A stretch of 27,179 nt of DNA from CAYLLN01 sp036496265 (GTDB lineage: Bacteria; Planctomycetota; Planctomycetia; Pirellulales; Pirellulaceae), in assembly GCA_036496265.1 (NCBI GenBank), contig DASXLL010000132.1, positions 1 through 27,179 of the forward strand, in the 5' to 3' direction. The notes beneath the pieces are model-generated. The model made no database searches. It saw nothing but the letters and a program-made list of their open reading frames with translations, and was not told where the DNA came from. The translations under genes and the position numbers were made by a program. Below, in pieces: positions 21,237-27,179 of this stretch. Every line of letters starts with the position of its first letter. Position 1 is the first letter of the stretch.

Positions 21237-23669
21237 TTACGACCCGCCAAAAACGCTATCCACGGCGGCGGCCCAATGCGTTGGCGGCGGTTGCTGCTGA
21301 GGCGGCTGAGGAGCCGGCTTGGGCGGTGGATTGAGCAGCGACAGGCCGAAGTTCAGGCCGTGGAGTAATTGTTCGCCGCTGGCAATGTGCAGGTCGAGCA
21401 GGCCGTCGGTTGTGAGCTTGCTGCCGGTCGGCAGGACGATTTGAACTTGATAGTCGCCCGCGCCTCCGAATTGATTAAAGCGGAAGCGTCCGGCGCGGTC
21501 GGTTTTGGTTGTGCCCATGACGTCGCCGTCTTCGTCGAGCAGTTGGACGGTGATGCCGGCCAGTCCCGGCTCATTGCGCGGATCCTGACCGCCGTTGCCG
21601 TTCACGTCGGCATAAACGTGCCCTTCGGCGGCCGACTTGAAGAAGAACACGTTGTTTTGCAGGCCCGTAACACCAGTGTTGCGTTCGATGATGTCGGCGA
21701 GCGTGGTGTTGCGAATCTGGCTGAGCTGCTGACCGGAAAATGTGCCTTCGTACCAGAAGCGATCGCCGTCGCGAAGGCGCTGGAATTGATCGGCGATGAT
21801 CGCGGTGAAGAGCGGCCCCATGCTGCCACCAGACGTGTGATCTTCGGCCAAACCGCCGACCCAGAGATCGATGTTGTTGACCGAGCCGTAGAGGCTTTGC
21901 AGCTTGGCCGCGAGCACTGGATCGGACGTAATCTGCGAAAAATTCGTGACGGCGGGCAGGCCGTAAGCCACTCGAGTCGTGTTGTAGTCTGCCAGGCCGT
22001 TATCGCGGCCGCGCTCGATGTTGAGGCTGGCCAGATCGAGGCCGCCGGCGCCGGGCGGGCCAAAGAGGAAGTTGCGCAGGCTATCGACGACTTGCGTGTC
22101 GAGCTCCTGTGACACGTCGGACGACAGATACTTCAGCAGCGGGTCGATGCCGCTGGCTTCGATGGCAGCCGGGTTGAAGAACGCCATGCTCAGCGGCAAC
22201 GCGGGCTCTGTCTCATTGCCGTTGTTATCCATGAACTCGACATCGTCGCCGACGATGCTGTGGCCGAAGCGGAAGGCGGCGGTGGAAAACTCGTTGGCGA
22301 TTCCCGGGTTCACGCCGGGGTTGTAGCCGTGATAGGCCGAAACCGCGCCTGGCCCGAGAATCGCCGGTAGCCACTGGTTGAACGTGATCGACTCGATTTC
22401 GCCGATGACGATCGAGCGAGCCTGCTGAAAAATCTGCTCATCCGTCAGCGAGGGATTGGCGGCCGCAATTTTCGCCGCCCATTGGTTGTGCTCGCGGACG
22501 AACAGCGTCTGTAAACTCGTCAATTCGATGTTTTCGTTGGCCCGCACATCGCCGGCGGCGAAAAGCTGATCTTCCGGAAAAATCTGGGCGTCGTTGGCCA
22601 TGTTGAGCATGGGGCCGCCGAGCGACACTGTGTTGTTCAGCGGCAACATGTTGCCCGCGCTGGTTTTCATCAGGCCGCCGCTCATCGTGCGCAGCTCAGC
22701 GGCCGTTGTCGCGTCGGAGCCATAGATCATCGAGCCGTCGAGGAAGGAAGTGATCGTGTTGACCTGCTGACGAGGGTTGCTGGTGCTGGTGCCGGTGCCG
22801 GTGGCCGCATCGAAGATCGAGCGGCTGGTGTCGATCGTTTGCGTGCCGGTGCTGAGTGGATCGAACGACGGGTCGCCGGTCGGCACGGCGATCTGGAGCA
22901 CGTCGGTGCCGCCGGTCGGCGTCAGGTCCATGTCGTGGTCGATGAATTGGCCCCAAGCATAAGACATCGCCGAAAGCTGCCGCGAGTTCAAAATGTCCTG
23001 GCCTCCTTGATCGGAGACGGTGTTGCTGATGACGCGGGCCGAGGGGCGATCCTCGCCCGCGGGGGACGAAATGCCGTCGCCGTAGGCGGCCGGCGCGGTG
23101 CGGAGTAAATCGACGTCAGTGCTGCCAAAGGTGGTGTTCGCGGTGTTGTTGCCTGTGCCGTCAATCGAGCGGACTTCGCCTGTTGCCACCGGCGGCGTTG
23201 GCACCGGCTGTTGATGACCGCCACTCCCGCTGCCTCCACCGCGGTTAATGCGGTTGATAACCATCATCACGTCCATCGCGGTGCACTGGCCGTCGCCATC
23301 GACATCGATGAACTTACTGGACGTGTTGGTCGCATTTGCATTGATCGCGTTGATGATCGACATCACGTCGGAGGCGGAGCAGCTACCGTCGTCATCGACG
23401 TCTTCGGGATCGAAGCTGTTGTGCAGCGGGCCGTTTTGCACCTGGCCTTGAAATGCAGCCACGAGCGCCGTGTCCGGCTGCATCGTGGATTGCACGTCCG
23501 CACCCATCGCAGCCACGGCCATGAGTGAGCGAGTTTCCAAGGACTCCAGGCCGAGTTGAATGCGGCGGAAGTCGGGTAGTTCGGGCTGACGACGAAGAAG
23601 ACCCAAAATACCTTTTGTGATTGTGCTATTTCTCGAGCGAGTGCCTGATTTTTTCGAAAGATGAGCCAT
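21237..23669 (-). CDS. Secreted heme peroxidase (animal-type) with dockerin and SdrD-B-like domains
   Basis: The 810-residue protein starts at an ATG with AAGGA 8-9 nt ahead. The N-terminus carries a LEPR-like planctomycete export signature (LGLESLETRSLMAVAA, about 39-54). A dockerin-like pair of calcium loops follows (DPEDVDDDGSCSASDVMSII and DVDGDGQCTAMDVMMVINRI, about 87-142), then a Gly/Ser-rich linker. The peroxidase domain (PF03098) spans about residues 200-660 with distal H245 in WGQFIDHDMDL, catalytic-type R418 in QQARSIVIGEIE, and proximal H470 in FRFGHSIVGD. Then come an SdrD-B-like Ig domain (GHVYADVNGNGGQDPRNEPG, GITVQLLDEDGD) and a Pro/Gln-rich tail. Expected outside the cell, producing hypohalous or radical oxidants, perhaps anchored through the dockerin. 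The combination is unusual. Confidence 0.92.
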   Translation of the reverse strand: MAHLSKKSGTRSRNSTITKGILGLLRRQPELPDFRRIQLGLESLETRSLMAVAAMGADVQSTMQPDTALVAAFQGQVQNGPLHNSFDPEDVDDDGSCSASDVMSIINAINANATNTSSKFIDVDGDGQCTAMDVMMVINRINRGGGSGSGGHQQPVPTPPVATGEVRSIDGTGNNTANTTFGSTDVDLLRTAPAAYGDGISSPAGEDRPSARVISNTVSDQGGQDILNSRQLSAMSYAWGQFIDHDMDLTPTGGTDVLQIAVPTGDPSFDPLSTGTQTIDTSRSIFDAATGTGTSTSNPRQQVNTITSFLDGSMIYGSDATTAAELRTMSGGLMKTSAGNMLPLNNTVSLGGPMLNMANDAQIFPEDQLFAAGDVRANENIELTSLQTLFVREHNQWAAKIAAANPSLTDEQIFQQARSIVIGEIESITFNQWLPAILGPGAVSAYHGYNPGVNPGIANEFSTAAFRFGHSIVGDDVEFMDNNGNETEPALPLSMAFFNPAAIEASGIDPLLKYLSSDVSQELDTQVVDSLRNFLFGPPGAGGLDLASLNIERGRDNGLADYNTTRVAYGLPAVTNFSQITSDPVLAAKLQSLYGSVNNIDLWVGGLAEDHTSGGSMGPLFTAIIADQFQRLRDGDRFWYEGTFSGQQLSQIRNTTLADIIERNTGVTGLQNNVFFFKSAAEGHVYADVNGNGGQDPRNEPGLAGITVQLLDEDGDVMGTTKTDRAGRFRFNQFGGAGDYQVQIVLPTGSKLTTDGLLDLHIASGEQLLHGLNFGLSLLNPPPKPAPQPPQQQPPPTHWAAAVDSVFGGS

Positions 23670-23959
23670 CGTTTTGTTCCTTCAAGATGAGAAACCACCG
23701 TTCCGAGCGCGGGGAATTGCGCACGGCGCCGGCGGCGCGAGATGAGATGCCCCAAGAGCGAGACCGTGGCCTCACCTGAGCTTCTCGCGGCTGATCGAAT
23801 GCCGGAGAGGCACCGAGGCCGACTCAGGCGAGGCCACCAGGCCCCGATACGAACCATCCGAGAAGAATTGAGATAAGCTTTTCTGCAGCCGCCGCGGCCG
23901 GCGATGCGGCGCGGCGGTATGATTGGTTGATTGATCGCCTGCGGCGGCGATCTACCGGC
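23670..23959. other. Gap upstream of the peroxidase gene
   Basis: 290 bp of GC-rich sequence with the peroxidase ribosome site at its left edge. It lies between the stop of the Gly/Gln-rich gene and the peroxidase start on the same strand. I see no gene or clear repeat in it. Confidence 0.4.
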
Positions 23960-24427
23960 CTATCGCCTCACAGAGTTGTAGGCCACAAGCGTCGCTGGAG
24001 GCTTGTTCGCAGCGGGCAAGCCGCTTTGAACCGCGAGTAAAGCCCGCGTGCGCGCACGGCTGGCAGCAACTGCCGACCGCGATTGCTCGGCACGATACTT
24101 TCGCGCTGCGAGCTGCTCGGCCTTTAGCTGCTGCTGCCGCATCGCCAGCATGGCCTGTTGCTGGGCCATTTGCTGAGCGATGATCTGCGACATCATCATG
24201 CCGTAGGCCAATGAGCCGGGCCCCGTATACGTCGACACTCCGGTGCCGCCGAGGCCCAGCAATCCGGCGCACGATGTCACGCCGGTGGTCCCGGTCATGC
24301 CCATCGAGCCCCCCTGCCCTCCTCCGCTGCCACCACCACCACGGCACTGAGCGAGTGCCGCATTGCTAAGAAATGCATTGCTGGCGAGCATGCCAGCCAA
24401 GAATACAACGACCCAAGAACGGAGCAT
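23960..24427 (-). CDS. Secreted Gly-rich and Gln-rich protein of unknown function
   Basis: The ATG at 24427 is preferred over an upstream frame start at 24568 because it begins a clear signal peptide (MLRSWVVVFLAGMLASNAFL to ALAQC) and has AAAGGG in front of it; the product is 155 residues. After cleavage comes a Gly/Ser/Met-rich stretch (CRGGGGSGGGQGGSMGMTG), a short apolar segment with GLLGLGGTGVSTYTGPG, then a Met/Gln/Ala-rich helix (MMMSQIIAQQMAQQQAMLAM) and a basic helical tail. No family was recognised. The composition suggests a low-complexity extracellular protein. It points the same way as the peroxidase, but the 290-bp gap makes an operon unlikely. Confidence 0.7.
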   Translation of the reverse strand: MLRSWVVVFLAGMLASNAFLSNAALAQCRGGGGSGGGQGGSMGMTGTTGVTSCAGLLGLGGTGVSTYTGPGSLAYGMMMSQIIAQQMAQQQAMLAMRQQQLKAEQLAARKYRAEQSRSAVAASRARTRALLAVQSGLPAANKPPATLVAYNSVRR

Positions 24428-24700
24428 GTGAAGCCCTTTCTCTGTTCTGAATCGCCCCTGTGGCTGGCCCGTTAGCGTTGCCCCTGTGCCAGCCGCTATG
24501 GATAAAAGGACGATTCCACTAATAGATATGTCACCGGCTGAGTCGCAATTCACCGCGCGACATGGCAAGAAAACGAAATTTGTGGTGAACCTTGTTCGTG
24601 GGCGTGCTATCTCGTGTTGCGGACGCTAAGCCTTAGCCGATCCATCCGTTCGGCGTTATATTGTCTAGAACCAGCGTATTGGGCCGCCGACTCGCGCGGC

Positions 24701-24722
24701 GGAACGCCACAGAGGGCGTTCC
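24701..24722. repeat. Palindromic repeat GGAACGCC/GGCGTTCC, intergenic copy
   Basis: 8-bp arms and a 6-nt loop (ACAGAG). It has one loop difference from the copy inside the sulfatase gene at 10705-10726, and the following CCCT-CAG is also shared. Confidence 0.85.
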
Positions 24723-24735
24723 CTACAGAGTTTCC

Positions 24736-24763
24736 GAACCCTGAACCCTGAACCCTGAATCCT
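24736..24763. repeat. Heptamer array (GAACCCT type) abutting the leuC start codon
   Basis: Three perfect GAACCCT units are followed by GAATCCT, ending one base before ATG at 24765. No Shine-Dalgarno sequence intervenes. Confidence 0.9.
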
Positions 24764-24764
24764 T

Positions 24765-26180
<1,416 letters not shown>

Positions 26181-26194
26181 ACCGTGGAGAGCAG

Positions 26195-26620
26195 ATGTCT
26201 AAGCTAACGCGGCGAGAAATGATTCAGTACACAGTACTGAGTGCTCAGTACTTGGCCAGCACGGCGACATCACCGGCCGAGGCAATCGCTGCTGGCGATG
26301 CAGTTGAGCCAAGTACCTGGACAGATTTTGCTGAGGATGTATTCGTCACCGAAGATACTCTCACCTTCATACTCACCGACGGCCGCATCGTTTCTGCGCC
26401 CCTCGCTTGGTATCCGCGTCTCGCGCACGGCACGCCAGACGAATGTAACAACTGGGAAATCGGCAGTGGGATCGGTGTCCACTGGCCTGACCTCGACGAA
26501 GACATCAGCGTCGAAGGGATGCTTCGTGGCCAACCGTCGGGAGAAAGCCAGAAGTCTTTTCAGCGATGGCTAATCCGGCGAAAAATCAATAAAACTGCGA
26601 CAGCAAATTTTCGCAAATAA
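26195..26620 (+). CDS. DUF2442 family protein with repeat-derived N-terminus
   Basis: The ATG at 26195 has GGAGA 6 nt upstream and lies 14 bp after leuC; the product is 141 residues. The core is DUF2442 (PF10387): TLTFILTDGRIVSAPLAWYPRLAHGTPDECNNW, then GIGVHWPDLDEDISVEGMLRG. The N-terminal TRREMIQYTVLSAQYLAST is partly a TACTGAG-type heptamer array translated in frame (26225-26252), and so not ancestral. DUF2442 genes are often near toxin-antitoxin or NADPH-sensing HTH genes; a role in a two-gene module with the next frame is possible. The C-terminal 25 residues are basic. Confidence 0.82.
   Translation: MSKLTRREMIQYTVLSAQYLASTATSPAEAIAAGDAVEPSTWTDFAEDVFVTEDTLTFILTDGRIVSAPLAWYPRLAHGTPDECNNWEIGSGIGVHWPDLDEDISVEGMLRGQPSGESQKSFQRWLIRRKINKTATANFRK
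26225..26252. repeat. Heptamer array (CAGTACT/TACTGAG type) inside the DUF2442 gene
   Basis: The units CAGTACA, CAGTACT, GAGTGCT, CAGTACT are in frame and encode QYTVLSAQY, the same peptide theme (QYSVLS) as in the first sulfatase. Confidence 0.8.
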
Positions 26621-26627
26621 AAGAGCC

Positions 26628-27005
26628 GTGATCGAAGACATCATTTCTTTACTGCTGTTATTCGAAGGCCAAATGCCTGACGCGGACACAAACGCGCGAG
26701 TGCTTTCGTTAGCCAAGAACCGAAGCAACTGGTCCGGTGCTCATAAACTTTTTGACTTCGTGCGACAGCGAAATCTCGCCGCGATTAGAACTCGCGACTT
26801 CGCGCGAGAGTGCCAATATTGCTTTGAGGAGGTCTGCTTAAAGAGCATGTACAATGAGACCGGACCGACAGCGCGGTTTGACAGCGACTCGCCATATTGG
26901 ATCGCTAAAAACGCGTTCACCCTGGCCCGCGTAATAGGTGTTCCGCTGAATGCCGTTGTCGATATCATGTCCCCTCCGCTCAACAGGGCCGCAGCAGGCC
27001 GTTAA
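26628..27005 (+). CDS. Unrecognised 125-residue protein
   Basis: The frame opens with a GTG 7 nt after the DUF2442 stop. It encodes a mostly helical soluble protein: IEDIISLLLLFEGQM, LAKNRSNWSGAHKLFDFVR, ARECQYCFEEVCLKSMYN and WIAKNAFTLARVIGVPLNAV. Two CxxC-like positions (C-x2-C in QYCFEEVC and nearby) are not arranged as a known metal site. I do not recognise a family. The tight spacing suggests co-translation with DUF2442 and hence a linked function. Its codon use is less GC-biased than that of leuC, which fits an acquired module. Confidence 0.6.
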   Translation: MIEDIISLLLLFEGQMPDADTNARVLSLAKNRSNWSGAHKLFDFVRQRNLAAIRTRDFARECQYCFEEVCLKSMYNETGPTARFDSDSPYWIAKNAFTLARVIGVPLNAVVDIMSPPLNRAAAGR

Positions 27006-27179
27006 TCAAGCCAATTCTTCGGCATACGGCGGGGGCCAGGGTGCATTTCCGTACCTGCGCGGTCAGCAGGCTTGGCTGAGGCGGTAGGAGCTTGCGGCGC
27101 GGTGTGGTCGGCGGCGTTGCCAGTTGCTGCGCCAGCGGTCATCGTCGCTCAGTTGTGCGGCCCGTAGTTGCAACATGGC
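27006..27179. other. Right edge, no supported gene
   Basis: A minus-strand frame is open from the edge to a TGA at 27063-27065 (38 codons, Arg/Gln/Ser-rich), but nothing in it resembles a known protein. It may be the 3' end of a gene outside the window or chance. Confidence 0.3.

Larger units (their letters stand above)
24428..24764. other. Divergent intergenic region upstream of leuC
   Basis: 337 bp between divergent genes. It holds the palindrome at 24701-24722 and the heptamer array at 24736-24763, which stops one base before the leuC ATG. No clear promoter or T-box/leader element was seen. Confidence 0.5.

Noticed and set aside
21369..22112. 247-codon plus-strand open frame opposite the peroxidase
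   Set aside because: It mirrors the GC-rich coding frame of a well-supported gene and shows no domain.

Overview
The window most likely comes from a planctomycete (phylum Planctomycetota). The case rests on content: two secreted sulfatases, a secreted sulfatase-modifying-factor-like protein, a heme peroxidase with a LEPR-like N-terminal motif and a dockerin, a membrane-anchored Ser/Thr kinase, Uma2 endonuclease-fold genes, and many short repeats of the kind that litter planctomycete genomes and read through genes in frame. No rRNA, tRNA or CRISPR array was seen. The genus cannot be fixed from the sequence alone.

Layout. 1-133: tail of a transposase (IS66-like). 326-1198 (-): secreted FGE-like protein lacking one catalytic Cys, bracketed by two near-identical 29-bp repeats. 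1471-3902 (+): iron-dependent alcohol dehydrogenase, then a secreted PQQ-type beta-propeller. 3914-8157 (+): a tight gene run of Uma2, HemW/HemN-like radical SAM enzyme, GcvH-like lipoyl carrier, two-cluster ferredoxin, and a second Uma2; the middle three look like one redox or carrier cassette. 8354-11579 (-): two sulfatases. 11715-14339 (+): membrane Ser/Thr kinase and a cation diffusion facilitator, followed by a 31-residue membrane peptide (14560-14655).

14754-21057 (-) is the most interesting block: TPR protein, WXG100-like protein, a helical 161-residue protein, a second WXG100-like protein, and a 1366-residue coiled-coil/two-TM/FtsK-type ATPase with one intact Walker A/B motor between two apparently degenerate ATPase modules. 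This is the expected parts list of a type VII (ESX/Wss)-like secretion system in an unusual form. It is followed by a large secreted peroxidase (21237-23669, -) and a Gly/Gln-rich secreted protein (23960-24427, -). The right end carries leuC (24765-26180, +) with no leuD next to it, a DUF2442 gene and an unrecognised small gene.

A second theme is repeats. At least eight short arrays with a strict 7-bp period sit immediately after stop codons, immediately before start codons or inside the 5' ends of genes. Several palindromic families have also been inserted in frame into coding sequence: three different families in one sulfatase, and an inverted pair inside the FtsK motor domain between Walker A and Walker B. 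The genome seems to have used neutral, stop-free repeat insertions to remodel proteins and gene borders.
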